From: Magnolia sinica
Lineage: Eukaryota > Streptophyta > Magnoliopsida > Magnoliales > Magnoliaceae
Direction of reading: 5' to 3'
Assembly: GCF_029962835.1 (NCBI RefSeq)
Contig: NC_080575.1
Span: 57,201,493 to 57,265,492, forward strand
Length of the DNA stretch: 64,000 bases
The notes beneath the pieces are model-generated. The model ran no database searches, had not been told where the DNA came from, and saw nothing but the letters and a program-made list of their open reading frames with translations. The position numbers were made by a program, and so were the translations under genes. Shown here one piece after another: positions 37,842 through 48,740 of this stretch. Numbering within the stretch: position 1 is the stretch's first letter; every line of letters starts with the position of its first letter.

Positions 37842-40800
37842 CCATCCAAGTTCAGACATGGCATAGGGGAGGCTCAGAACGCCTGCCCCTACCATAGCAG
37901 TCACATTGTGAAAAGCGGAATACCACCATTTAGCATTTCTGGAGGATGTGATTGGGAGCCAATCATCGATCGCCTTCTGCTTCGCCGACCGCTCATCACC
38001 ATCCTTCTGCATTATTTAATAAATCATTTCAACAAAAATCAAAATCCAAACCAATTTCAACAACAACACTAGTTAACTTCAAATGCAACTGCCACTTGCA
38101 TGCAATATAGGGACCATTTCCAAAGGTAGTGGGAATTTAATCGATAGCAACAAATGAGTAGGAAATTCCCATTCTGACAGCTCTCCTTCTCATCAATGGC
38201 TCCAGAGATTTTCAAATTTTGAGGTTTTTACTGGGAAAACCTCTCCGTAAATAAAACATTTTTTTTTTCCCTAAAATCTATTGTAAAATTCTTTTAAGGT
38301 TTTACTAGATTTCGAGTTAATTCGCTATAATTTGAAGAGATTTTAAAAATCTCGGAGATATTTATCACACTGGACATGGCAAAGCATTTAAAGATGGAGC
38401 TGTTTCTACGACGATTTCCTTTAAGGATATCGTGCAGTGGTACCAGGATGAAGTGGGGCCCAAGTGATGTATTAACGACATCTGACTCGTCCATCAGACA
38501 CGCAGAAGCAGCTACGGGGGCTTCTCGCCCTTGATTTTCGTGCCCCCGCCCCCCGCCCCCACGTTGTTTATAGGGAATCTAGATCGTTCAGACAGGACAA
38601 AAATCAGGCTGTTATCCAAGAAACTCAGGTAAGAATCCCCTGCCACCAGAGTTTTGAATGGAGCTGATTTTAAGGCTTCTACTCATGACCGACTGCACCA
38701 GGATGTAGTACCCGCATGGTATATGACAAGTATACCACGCGGGTACTACACTTGAGCGTAACTTTCTTTTCTTTTTTTTGAATGCCGAAAAATCGAGTAA
38801 CTGGGTAGTTGGCTTACTCCCGATGGGGCCCACCCCTTGTTTGGTTGAATTTGGACGCTTGATTATATCCAAACCCCATTAGATCGACGGTCTGGATCAT
38901 CACATAATGGGCCATAAAGGGGGAAGTGGATTGGGCGAACAGCTAAAATGACAATGATCAAGCTATCGTCCTAGTGATCCAATTGATGTGTATAAAATGG
39001 ACGGTTAAAAGTAGAATAGCGAGTGGCCCAAATTACAACCGCAAAATCAGATAATTGAAACCATTTTCTTCGGGTAATTATAAGGTTATGCTCCATCCAC
39101 GACTGGCTCAGAAAATGAACGGTCCAAATTACTTTCCAACTAAGCGTGAGATTTGGGGAGACATGGAGATGGGGACAGATGCCTGCTTTTGGACGTCCCT
39201 CCGTGGAAAGAACGCTCGGGTGATATGGACCAAGAACGTCGCAGCACATGGGCTAACGTGGCATGTATATGCTTATCTTGGACGCTCATCAAAGCACAGG
39301 CAATCACGTACATGCCTTGGTCCGAAATCAATATGGATAGTAAATCGATCTCTTACATCTCCAATTCATTTGTACATGTGTGCCATGCCCGTCCTGACCA
39401 GCAGACACGCATGATTTACGAGACAAGAAATCTGCATGATGGAACCCCACCTTGTGGACCCGTTGGATCTGTCTCATTAGCCCCACCTAACATCTCACGT
39501 AGAAATCTCCTGCGAAAGGCTTTCCGAGCAAATCCGTGTCCAAAATAAATTCGCTGGCGAATTCCTCGTGTCATCGTTGAAAGGCATGTCTCATGCTCGT
39601 CGAAACGGGTGCGAATTAGGTACCTACGGTTCCAAGTTCGCGACTGGAGGAGGCGTCGAGGGGCCACCGTTACGTATGGCTTTCATCCACACCGTTTATC
39701 TATTTTTTTTCATATCATTTTAGATTATTATACCAAATAAGATTGTTCTAAAGCTCAAGTGGACCATACCATAATAATAAGCAGCCGTGCTAAGGACGCC
39801 CACCATTGAAACCTTCTTTTGTGTAGGGCGTTGTTTATTTGCAATCCAACACGTTAATAGGGTAGTGGAAAAATAAATACCATCTTGATATAAAACATCT
39901 ATAGTACTTTATAAAATTTTCAACTGTAAGAATTTAATTTCAACCGTATAAAGTGAAAAACAAATATCATCTTGATATAAAACATACGTGGTCCTCAAAA
40001 ATATTCAACAGTGAGAATTTAACTTCCACCTTATGGTCCACTTGAACCTTGAATCTTCCTTGCTTTCAGGCTTATATACTAAATTGATACGAATAAAATG
40101 GGCAGTGCGGATGAAATCCATACACTACGGAGGCCCTTCCTGTCCCAGCATGCAACAGACGGAGATGGTACCTGATCCGCTCCCCGTCTTGTGGAGACGC
40201 GGATGGCGGGAGACCTGAGATTGCGTGTTCCACAACGTGAGCCCATGTGCTCTGGCCACGGATTGCGTCCTACCCCGCCCCTCTCCAGCCCCGAACGGGC
40301 AGTTCTGTGGGCGGCCCCACCGTGGTGTATTTATTTATCCAAGCCGTTTATTCCTTCTCTCGGATCATTTTAAGCAAAAAAATAAAATAAAATAAAATAA
40401 AATAAAAGAAAGAAAGAAAGCAAGCAAGCAAGGAAATCCAACTGTCAGGTGGACCACGCCAAATAATAAGCTTAGTTGCATTAAATGCATAAAGCATTAA
40501 ATGTCAGGTACATCAAATGCAAGAGTCATCCTTGGTGTGGCCCATTTGAGCGTTGGATCCGCCTTATTTTTGTTTTTATGCATTAAAATGATCTTAAAAA
40601 AGGGATGGACGGCTTGGATAAACAGATACATCACGGTGGGCCCGCCGACAGAACCGCCCGTTTGGGGTTAGAGACGGACAGGACGCAATCCGCGTCCATG
40701 GGCTCTTTCCGTGATAACCGGCCACATTGCGTACGTAGTTTTAACTTCTGCTTATCGCCACTTCTCTCTCTCTCGTTTTTTTTTTTTTTCTTTTTCCGTC

Positions 40801-42700
40801 CATGTTAGGTCCGGACGACTGGCTGGATATTTCAGCCTGCAACGTGTACCGTGGATTGGACGTATCAACGGGATAACAAGCTTTTGCTATCGATTGACTT
40901 TATCGCCGTCCGTGTTTGACTGGACGATTACTCCAAGTGGCCCACTTGCCGACTACCTATTCTTTTTTCTTTCTTTTTTCTTTTTGCACACGCACACACA
41001 CGCCCACACACTCACGCTAGTGGAATTTCACCACCTATGAATACTCGAACCCTTGACCGGGTGTTGAAACTCCTGCGAGTCTACCACGCGAGCAAGAGTA
41101 AGGATCCAACCGACTACCTATTCTGGCAAAAAAACAAAAAATAAAATAAAAACAAAAAATAAAAATAAAAATAAAAAAATAAAAAAGTGTAGGTCAACGT
41201 TATGGTAAAACTCCTCCACTTGGAAGGTTAGGATCATCCTACCATAGGTGGTTTTTTACACATGAACAACCAGGGGAAGGCCCACTTGATGAATGGTCTA
41301 GATCTTGCCTGCATGTATTATTATATGTACAATTCCATGAAGCCGAAGTTCCATTTAATTGGAAGCCAGGCTACGTGTAGACATACAGGGACGTGCCTGC
41401 CATTAATCAAGTGGCACAGGAAGGAGAACGTGCATGAGATCCACCCCGTCCATCAAGTGTGCTAGCACATGTTCACCCTGGAACGAAAAAATCAGTCCTC
41501 TACAGAACTCAGGTAAACCACACCTTAGGGAGGAGTTGGAATGGGACGCCCGCCATTTGTTTAGTGTTGGGCTCACATATTATCTATATGGCATCCAATC
41601 CGTTCATCTGACGAAAATCTCCAGGTTGAATGGACTTGCAAAAATTAACGCTTCTCTGAAACTCATGTGGGCCACACCAGGTTTTAGGTATGATTTTACA
41701 CTGTTTCCAAAGGTGACGAGCATAAAGTTCTGGGTCGATCTTATGTTGGGAGTTAAAGACAGACATTGTGTGGCGCACATGATGGACCGTATGGATCTTA
41801 CTAACATGAAGTGGTTTGCCCCCACAGAGCAGTAGGCACACACACACCACATACAGGCTTACCCGCAATCCACGCCATTGTGTTCCATGACAAAAAAGAC
41901 TTTTGTGGAGAAGAAAAAGTGACGAATGAAAGGATAATATGCATACACACGTAGGACACATGTAAACGATCAGGACTGTTTACGGTAGTGGCCTTACAGT
42001 GGATTTTAAATATACCAAAGCCTCCACCAGTCAGCCAATGATCCAAGCAATCGGGACTTGGAAAATTGGTTGAACTGTTTATGAAGCATCCATCACCATC
42101 GGATCAGTGGGTACGATAACCCAACAGGCGTGATTTTTGGGGCAGGTCCCATCCAAGTTAAGGCCCAACAGATGAATGGTCCAGATGATGCACAACGTAT
42201 AGAGATATCGAATCTTTGATTACTAATTTATTTTTATTATTTTTATTTTAAAAAAAAAAAAAAAAAAGTGAAAAACAGAGGACTTTGATAGAACGCAAAA
42301 CCAAAACAGATGAGGCTCCAAATCAATCCAATTACCATCTGAATAAAACAAAGCATAATCCTAATAACGAAAACTTATAAAAGAAAAGACGAGAAAAAAG
42401 AAACCCAATTCCCATTCAATAGAACGCTAAGAGGGACTAAGGAAAGAAAAGGAAGAAAAAGATTGGTTTTTGTACAAACTAACAAAATAAAAGACTTTCA
42501 AAAGCGACCCAATTGCCATTTCAACAAAACTCTATGAGATTTATATCAACAATAGATAAAATCCAACGAAAAAGTTTTTCTTTTATTTTATTTTAAAAAG
42601 AAAAAAGAAAAGAAAAGAAAAGAAAAGGCCTAGATTTTCATACCTTGTTGGTGTCGTTGGAGACATAGGAGTCTTCATAATAAGGAGCCTGGGTCCCCAT
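33718..42700 (-). CDS. Lysine/histidine transporter-like amino acid permease (LHT family), 8 exons
   Basis: Proton-coupled amino acid importer of the plasma membrane (amino acid/auxin permease superfamily; AA_trans fold, about 11 membrane helices, as known for LHT1-like proteins). Exons on the minus strand: 42700-42644, 38006-37843, 36611-36228, 35143-34750, 34627-34522, 34422-34331, 33990-33922, 33816-33718. All introns are GT-AG, and the phases join without a shift to 1365 bp including TAA, 454 residues (Arabidopsis LHT1 is about 446). Exon 1 gives [19 protein letters not shown]. Exon 2 carries the family signature [20 protein letters not shown] and the first helix ([12 protein letters not shown]). 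Exon 4 contains [16 protein letters not shown], exon 6 [20 protein letters not shown], and the end reads KTYQFYS. No stop or frame damage was found, so it is probably functional. The member of the family is not assigned. Confidence 0.93.
35287..36115. repeat. ~310-bp tandem triplication within LHT intron 3
   Basis: Three diverged units begin near 35287, 35598 and 35904 with AAAATCTCC(T/C)TCTGC-like sequence. Each continues through TTTCAATCrGA, GGCATGACCCATCCCTTGAT and CCACCAGATCAATGG (small variations). They lie between exons 3 and 4 and account for most of that 1.08-kb intron. Confidence 0.8.
37790..37839. repeat. (GA)n microsatellite abutting an LHT splice donor
   Basis: About 25 GA units on the plus strand, that is (CT)n on the transcribed strand. 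On the minus strand, intron 2 begins GTATCTCTCT, so the tract starts within four bases of the donor GT. Confidence 0.95.
40260..40691. mobile_element. Foldback (Mutator-like MITE) in LHT intron 1
   Basis: The left arm GGATTGCGTCCTACCCCGCC and the inverted right arm GGATTGCGTCCTGTCCGTCT match. The arms go on matching inward through CGGGC(A/G)GTTCTGT and CACCGTG(G/A)TGTAT to ATCCAAGCCGT, roughly 100 bp in all. Total length is 432 bp. A target duplication was not resolved. Confidence 0.65.
40964..41109 (-). mobile_element. tRNA-derived SINE in LHT intron 1
   Basis: Flanked by a perfect 15-bp duplication, CCGACTACCTATTCT (40949-40963 and 41110-41124). On the minus strand it starts near the right duplication with an A-box-like TTGCTCGCGTGGTAGACTC. 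A B-box-like GGTCAAGGGTTCGAGTAT follows, and it ends in a GTGTGTGCGTGTGC stretch and a purine-rich tail. This layout matches Au-type plant SINEs transcribed by RNA polymerase III. It lies in the same orientation as the LHT transcript. About 146 bp. Confidence 0.85.
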
Positions 42701-42707
42701 GGCTGTG

Positions 42708-42710
<3 letters not shown>

Positions 42711-42757
<47 letters not shown>

Positions 42758-42858
42758 TGGGAGATACCGAGGGAGAAGGGAGCAGAATATAAACAGGGGG
42801 AAGTGAGAGCTGTGGGAGATACCGAGGGAGGAGAGCAGAATATAAACAGGGGGAAGTG
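42711..42858 (-). promoter_or_regulatory. LHT promoter and leader: CT tract plus duplicated TATA-like segment
   Basis: On the minus strand, a (CT)n tract of 45 bp (42755-42711) ends 10 bp before the start codon and probably forms most of the 5' leader. Just upstream a ~55-bp segment is present twice (42756-42810 and 42811-42858). Each copy contains GTTTATATT (42786-42794 and 42839-42847), a TATA-like box. A start about 30 bp from the nearer box would fall at the edge of the CT tract. Transcription start positions are inferred from spacing only. Confidence 0.6.
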
Positions 42859-43117
42859 TAAGGAATGAGAGCCCAATCTTCTAAAGGAGGTGACGTTGTG
42901 TTTGACTTTGGTAATCTTCTAAATACAAAACCTGTGAGAAAAACAATGACCTTGCTTTGCTGTCATCTCTCCATCTGGCTGTCTGTGTGCGAGGGAGATT
43001 CATGGAAACTGGCTCCTGCCGGGAAGTTAACACTCTTTTTCTTTCTTTCTATTTTTATCAATTTATTATTTATTAATCTGATCCGCGATCCCAGCACATC
43101 CACATTGTACTCGGGTT
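42859..43117 (-). promoter_or_regulatory. Remaining proximal upstream region of LHT
   Basis: About 260 bp between the duplicated TATA segment and the copia insertion. The plus strand contains GGTGACGTTGTG and GTTTGACTTTGG (42889-42912), which include a TGACG element and a TTGAC W-box-like core of the type bound by TGA and WRKY factors. These short words occur often by chance. Any older distal promoter lies beyond the 14.5-kb copia insertion. Confidence 0.35.
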
Positions 43118-43122
43118 TTCGG

Positions 43123-43748
43123 TGTTGGAATGTATAAAAAGAGTGGCTCATTTATGACCACAACCCTTGTATTAAAAAATAATAACTTCTCATATTCCAC
43201 ACCTTTTCATATTTTGAAAGGTGTCTCTCCACATTCCAAGAATATCTTTTCACATTCGAAGGAGTGATTTTTCCAATTCCTTCAAATTCATTCCTTTGGT
43301 TTTAAAAACTCTTAAAATTCTGTAATGACATTGAATATTCTGATTGATTAATTAGATAAGATAAAGAGTCATGTAATTACTTGGTTCCTTTGATGGATTG
43401 GAACCAAATCATCTATAAATTCCAAGCTCCTGCTCCTTCTCTTCAACTCAACATTTTGCAGTTGATCTCTCACCCCATTCACGCATCTAAAAGAGTTGAG
43501 GAGAGAGAAGGTCAGAGCTAGTTAATCTCAGTGGTTGTGCCAAGTAGAGAAGACGTAAACCGTTGAAAGTAATAGCTCATCAACATCAAGTTTCTTCATC
43601 GTCTAATTCAATGGTGCAAGGTATACTCTTTAATTAGTGCAACTCTTTGGTTTTCATTTTGTCGAATGCATCAAGTCAAGATTTTATGGATTTTATATTA
43701 TTATAAAACCATATGTAAATGTTAACATGTATTGGTTCAATGTTAACA
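43123..43748 (+). repeat. 5' LTR of copia element 2
   Basis: 626 bp, TGTTGGAATG to GTTAACA. Relative to the 3' LTR it has an extra ~22 bp near 43240 (a partial repeat of TTCACATTC-type sequence). The following TGTGGTAATG is a poor match to a primer-binding site. Confidence 0.93.
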
Positions 43749-44779
43749 TGTGGTAATGTATTTGGCAAACAATCTTTATTAGCTATCCATATGATGATTT
43801 GATCATTGTCTAATATTAGATTGCCTTCTTACATATCAAGTGCATATTTTCTTGAACCATAATGATAGATAGCAAATTTTCAAAATTAATGCAATTTGTA
43901 GTCTATTGGTAGAATCATGCCGTTTGGGATTCATGACCAATCGACAATGCAAGATATTCGAATGGCTTAAATATGATGGTTCACCAGTTAATAAGAATCA
44001 ATGGGCTCACATTCAATGACTTAATCTTGCACTCTTGATATGCATATGCATGTACATGATAGTCATCATATTCTCACATGGAATCATGTTTTTGACCTTA
44101 TTCATATTATGATTGTCATTTTATTAGGCCCATCATGTATGTTTTTAGCTCATGAGCGAAAATGAAGTAGTTTGCTCAGATCACTGATATTTGGCCAAAA
44201 CAGATTAAGTGGGCCTTTAATGGCACAATAATCAAACAATCACTTAGGTTTCTCTTAGGCCACTTATGTAGATGCTATTGACTCTAATTAGAAATCCATA
44301 ACTTGGAATAGTTTGGTAGTCACCAAAGTGATCCAACTAGAAAGATTTATGGATATCTAATTGGAATTATTGATCTTTGGAATCATAATTTTAAGAATAA
44401 TAGCATCGCAATCGTGGTTTAGTTATTTGGATATCATGGATCGGTGGCCTAAAGGTATGATCATCTTTAAGTAATTACAAAACCGGTATAGGTTAATGAA
44501 ATAAATCTTTTTAATTGAGTTTAGGTTGGAATATCCAAAGGTATAAACCCATCTCCATTGTACCATGATTGAATAGTAGCCCTATGGGTGATGTTTCTCA
44601 TCCAAGAGTGGACCAATAACAAGTTGTAGTCTCGACCTAAATGAGGGATTATAACAATGTAATGAGTTGCTCTTCAGAGTAAGTCTACAAATGCTTTTTA
44701 GAATTACTCTGAATTACGGAATTAGCGTGAATCTCAAAACATTTTAAGTAATAAGTGAGCATGTTAATTTTTTCAAGCA

Positions 44780-45641
44780 GGTCTCAACTCAACTTCAATT
44801 CCTTATAACGTTCCTATGCTTATTGGACCTAATTACTCGGATTGGCATGAGCAAATTTTATTTACATCAGGCTCTATGGATTTGGACTTGGCCTTGCGCA
44901 TTGATGAGCCAACTCAGCCCACACTGAAAGTTCTCCTAAAGCTAAAATTTTATATGAAAAGTGGGAGCGATCGAACTGATTGAGTCTTATGTACGTAAAG
45001 ATGTCGATCACCAAACATATCCGTGGATCCATACCATCGTCCATGAAGGCACAAGAATATCTTGCATCTATGTAAAAACATTTTGTGTCGATGGACAAAT
45101 CGTTGGCTGGAACTCTCATGGCAAAGCTAACAACTATGAAGTATGATGAGCTGAGTGGTGTGTAAGAGCACATTCTTGAAATGGCACACATAGCAGTGCA
45201 ACTTGAAGCCTTAGATATGAAAGTTAAAGAACCTTTCCTTGTACAGTTCATTCTAAACTTGCTTCCTCAGCAGTTTGAACCATTTAAGATTCATTATAAT
45301 ACCAATAAAGATAAATGGAATCTTAATGAACTGCAAAGCATGTGTGTATAAGAGGAATCGCGACTTAGACAAGAGGGAGGACATATCGTCCACTTAGTAT
45401 CATAGGAGAATAAAGTAAAAAAGAGGAAATTTTAAAAAAGGGCAAGAGGGGTCCACCAAAGAAGAAGAATAACCCCACACCTGATGCATGCAAGGATAAC
45501 AACGACCGTGACAAAATAAAATGTTTCTTCTGTAAAAAGAAGGGATACCTCTATAAAGATTGTCAAAAGCGAAAGAATTGGTTTGAATCAAGAGGTAATA
45601 ATTTAACTTCCGTATGTTTTTAAACCAATCTTATCGATGTT
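44780..45641 (+). pseudogene. Copia element 2 gag (decayed)
   Basis: Gag is recognisable from MLIGPNYSDWHEQILFTSG (about 44816) through LEALDMKVKEPFLVQFILNL to a zinc knuckle CFFCKKKGYLYKDC (45519-45560). The knuckle's histidine is replaced by tyrosine (CCHC to CCYC), which should impair nucleic-acid binding. Several stops and frame changes occur between 44970 and 45440. The segment 43749-44780 upstream is noncoding leader. Confidence 0.8.
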
Positions 45642-47641
45642 CCTTTAAATAGTTGGTGGATTGACTTCGGTGCATCTATCCATGTTTCAAATTCAATGCA
45701 GAGATTTCTTTAAAGCCGGAATCCAAGTGATGGAGAGAAGAATGTTTATATAAGAAACCGATTGGAGTTTGAAGTATGAGCAATCAGCACCTACAGACTC
45801 ATTTTGAAAACCAGCTTTCAATTAGACCTAAAAAATATTTTATTCATATCATCTATATCAAGAAATCTTATCTCTTTATCTAGATTGGACAAAGAAGGCT
45901 TTAGCTATCATTTTGCAAACAATTATCTCAGTTTATGTATAGATAATATTTTAGTTGGTACTAGATTTTTGAATGGTGGTATTTATCAATTAAACTTAGA
46001 TTCCATATTTGAGCAATCTCTCCTTACTCTGCATGTGAATATTGGATTGAAACGTGGCCCGCTTAATAATACTTCTTCATTGTTGTGGCACCAACGTTTA
46101 TGTCACATATCTAAAGACAAAATTATGACGTTAGTGAGGTTAGGGGTGCTGGCGACTCTTGACTTCACGGACTTCAACATATGTATAGATTGTATAAAAG
46201 GAAAGTAACCTAAAATTAACAAAAAAGGTGCCACATGCAGTAAAGAACTCCTTGAATTGATACATACTGATATTTGTGGACAATTTCCGCCTTCTATTAT
46301 TGGAGAAAATTATTTTATCACCTTTATCGATGACTATTCACAATACAATTATGTTTATTTACTAAAAGAAAAGACAGAGGCCATAAATGCTTTCACAAAT
46401 TTCTAGGTCGAAGTGACATATCAATTAGACAGAAACATTAAAGTTGTGAGGTCAGATAGAGGTGGTGATTTTTATGGCAGACATACTGACTTAGGTCAAA
46501 GTGAAGGCCCATTTGTCAGTTTCCTCAAATCAAAAGGAATAGTTCCTCAATATACGACACCGAGTACGCCTCAATAAAATGGTATTGCTGAGAGGCATAA
46601 TCAGACACTTATGGATATGGTACGTAGTATGATTAGTAATTCCTCATTACCTGAATCCATGTGGAGTGAAGCTCTGAAAACATCAGTGTATATCTTAAAT
46701 GGGGTTCCTAGCAAGGTTGTCCCTAAGACTCCTTTCGAGTTATGGACAGGAAAGAAACCTAGTTTGAGACACTTACACATTTGGGGTTGTCCTGCAGAGG
46801 CTAAATTGTACAATCCATAAGAAAAGAAACTTGATCTCAAAACTGTGAGTTGTTTTTTTAGCGGATATTGTGAGATATGAAAGGGCTATAGGTTTTACTT
46901 CCTAACCATAGCACCAGGATCGTTGAGACTCGATCTGCTAGATTCTTGGAAGATGGTGATGATAGTGGGAGTGATGAACCACACAATGTGGTATTATAAG
47001 AAAAACTAGTATCAATTTCATTACCCGTACCTTATCACAATATTATTATTCCGTAGGACATTATTCATAACAATGAGAAACAACAGCTCAAGAATGAACC
47101 ACTCCATGAAGAAAATGTCATAGAACCGGTAAATGAAATGTCCTAACCGGAAGTACAAATAAGATCCACCAACATTTTCACAAGCCAGGGTGATACATAG
47201 CTATTGTTTACCTCTAAGAATTTGAATTTGATATAGGAGTCACAAATGATCCACCAACATTTTCACAAGCCACGAATGATAAGGATTCTGATAAGTGGCT
47301 TGATGCAATGAAAGATGAGTTGAAATCCATAAATGACAACAAAATTTGGGATCTCGTTCAATTACCCACAGGTTTTAAGGCAATTAGTTGTAAATGGATA
47401 TATAAAACTAAGCACGACTCAAAGGGTAAAGTTGAACGATATAAAGCCAGATTAGTTACCAAGGGACTCACTCAAAGATAAGGTATCGATTATCATGAAA
47501 CCTTCTCTCCAGTATCTAAAAAAGATTCACTTAGAATCATTTTGGCACTAGTGGCTCATTATGATCTCGAGTTATATCAGATAGATGTGAAAACGGCATT
47601 TTTAAATGGGAACGTAGTTGAGGAAGTCTACATGAATCAAC
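45642..47641 (+). pseudogene. Copia element 2 pol, 5' part: protease, integrase, start of reverse transcriptase
   Basis: Protease remnant SWWIDFGASIHVSNS (family DSG reads DFG), pre-integrase LLWHQRLCHISKDK, and integrase with [12 protein letters not shown], then a stop just before [10 protein letters not shown], then [15 protein letters not shown] and [16 protein letters not shown]. The reverse transcriptase starts at AMKDELKSINDNKIWDL and runs to DVKTAFLNGNVVEEVYMNQ, where the CACTA insertion begins. Stops at about 46406, 46575, 46819 and 47480 make it inactive. In the pre-integrase, integrase and reverse transcriptase blocks it closely resembles copia element 1. Confidence 0.93.
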
Positions 47642-47683
47642 CACTACCAAAAAGAGGTAAAGGATTCAGACCACGTTACTTTT

Positions 47684-47745
47684 TTGCTACGGATATAAAC
47701 CTTAGCTATAGTTGCTACGGTTTTAATCCGTAGCTAAAAAGTTGA
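47684..47745. repeat. CACTA subterminal repeats, left
   Basis: TTGCTACGGATATAAACC, TAGCTATAGTTGCTACGG and TTTTAATCCGTAGCTAAA are direct and inverted copies of a GCTACGGATT word. In CACTA elements such words are the binding sites of the transposase-associated DNA-binding protein. Confidence 0.8.
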
Positions 47746-48105
47746 CAACCATTAATAATTAATAGTGTTGTAAGGGGCTCCATGAGGCCTAAAAAAAACT
47801 ATATGTTATATCTAAGCTGTCTTTATATTTGTAAATATTACTTTAGAGGATGAAAAAAAAAAGCAGCTAGATCGAACGCTCAAGTGGACCACACGGTAGG
47901 AAACATTGATATTAAATTACAGTTGCTTCTTATGGTGTGGTCCACTTGGGCCTTAAATATACCTTAAATTTGGTATCATAAGTTATAATAATTTATTAAA
48001 ATTATGCATCGAAATGGATAAACCAAATACATCATGGTGGGCCCCACGGAGCCCCTATCCAGACCGTCTTCGTTCGTCCATGAGAAGACGCCCAAAGATG
48101 GGTAT

Positions 48106-48159
<54 letters not shown>

Positions 48160-48287
48160 TCCCTAATCAGAGCATTCCCAAAGCTCCTTTCCCTAATCCT
48201 CTCTCCCTCCCGATCTCTGCTCCATCTCTCTCATTCTCCTCCCTCTCTCTCCAATGCATCAGTCATGAAGCACACAGGCCGTGGACG

Positions 48288-48331
<44 letters not shown>

Positions 48332-48349
48332 ACAGCAGCCATGAATCTC

Positions 48350-48740
48350 CTACCTGAAGAAACACACGCCGTGAAGCTCCTCTCCATAGGTTTGATATCT
48401 TCTTCTATTTGTATCTCTTTTCCTGTCTTTCAGATATGATATATGCTAACTGTTTGAAGAAATGGCATGCTATCTATTTATTGAAATGGCTGGATGAGAT
48501 TTTTTTTTTAATTTTCTGTAATTTTAGATACATGCTAACGACCTGTTCACGAATAGCTTCTCTTCAAAGAGGCATGGAAACTCATGCTCGGTTGATCCGC
48601 ATTGGGTCCTATCTTGATGTGTTTGTCATGAATGCTTTGACTAACATGTATGCGAAATGTGGATGCTTGAACCTCTGTTTTTTTATCCTAACCCTTGGAC
48701 ATTTGCCCCTTTTTCTGGTAGTGATTGTTTAAAATCTTCA
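48350..48740 (+). pseudogene. Captured pentatricopeptide repeat (PPR) gene fragment inside CACTA
   Basis: From about 48528 the plus strand reads LTTCSRIASLQRGMETHARL, then IRIGSYLDVFVMNALTNMYA, then KCG. This is a typical consecutive repeat of PLS-class PPR proteins, which bind RNA in organelles. It follows an acceptor-like TTCTGTAATTTTAG, and coding similarity ends after KCGCL, so only about one and a half repeats are present. Upstream, after two CT tracts, ATGAATCTCCTACCTGAAGA runs to a donor-like CCATAG|GTTTGA. That looks like a leader exon from the same or another gene. A full PPR protein has many such repeats; this is a fragment. Confidence 0.75.

Larger units (their letters stand above)
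38007..42643 (-). other. LHT intron 1 (4.6 kb)
   Basis: Separates the 19-codon first exon from the conserved core. It holds a foldback element (40260-40691), a SINE (40964-41109), further diverged copies of the CACACCGTCCATC / AGTGGGCCACACC module (39670-40060, 41260-41700), and A-rich runs at 41128-41188 and 42240-42268. A short duplicated block (ATCATCTTGATATAAAACAT) occurs at about 39879 and 39966. No independent gene is visible inside it. Confidence 0.75.

Noticed and set aside
39055-39667. Overlapping open frames of up to 131 codons on both strands within LHT intron 1
   Set aside because: No recognisable domain, no splice context, and mutually overlapping; probably chance frames in a locally GC-richer stretch.
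41039-41109. Possible tRNA gene on the minus strand (A- and B-box-like words)
   Set aside because: The promoter boxes belong to a SINE; no cloverleaf can be drawn, and the unit has a 15-bp target duplication and a purine-rich tail.
44874-45251. 125-codon minus-strand frame opposite copia element 2 gag
   Set aside because: Antisense of the gag coding region, with no domain of its own.
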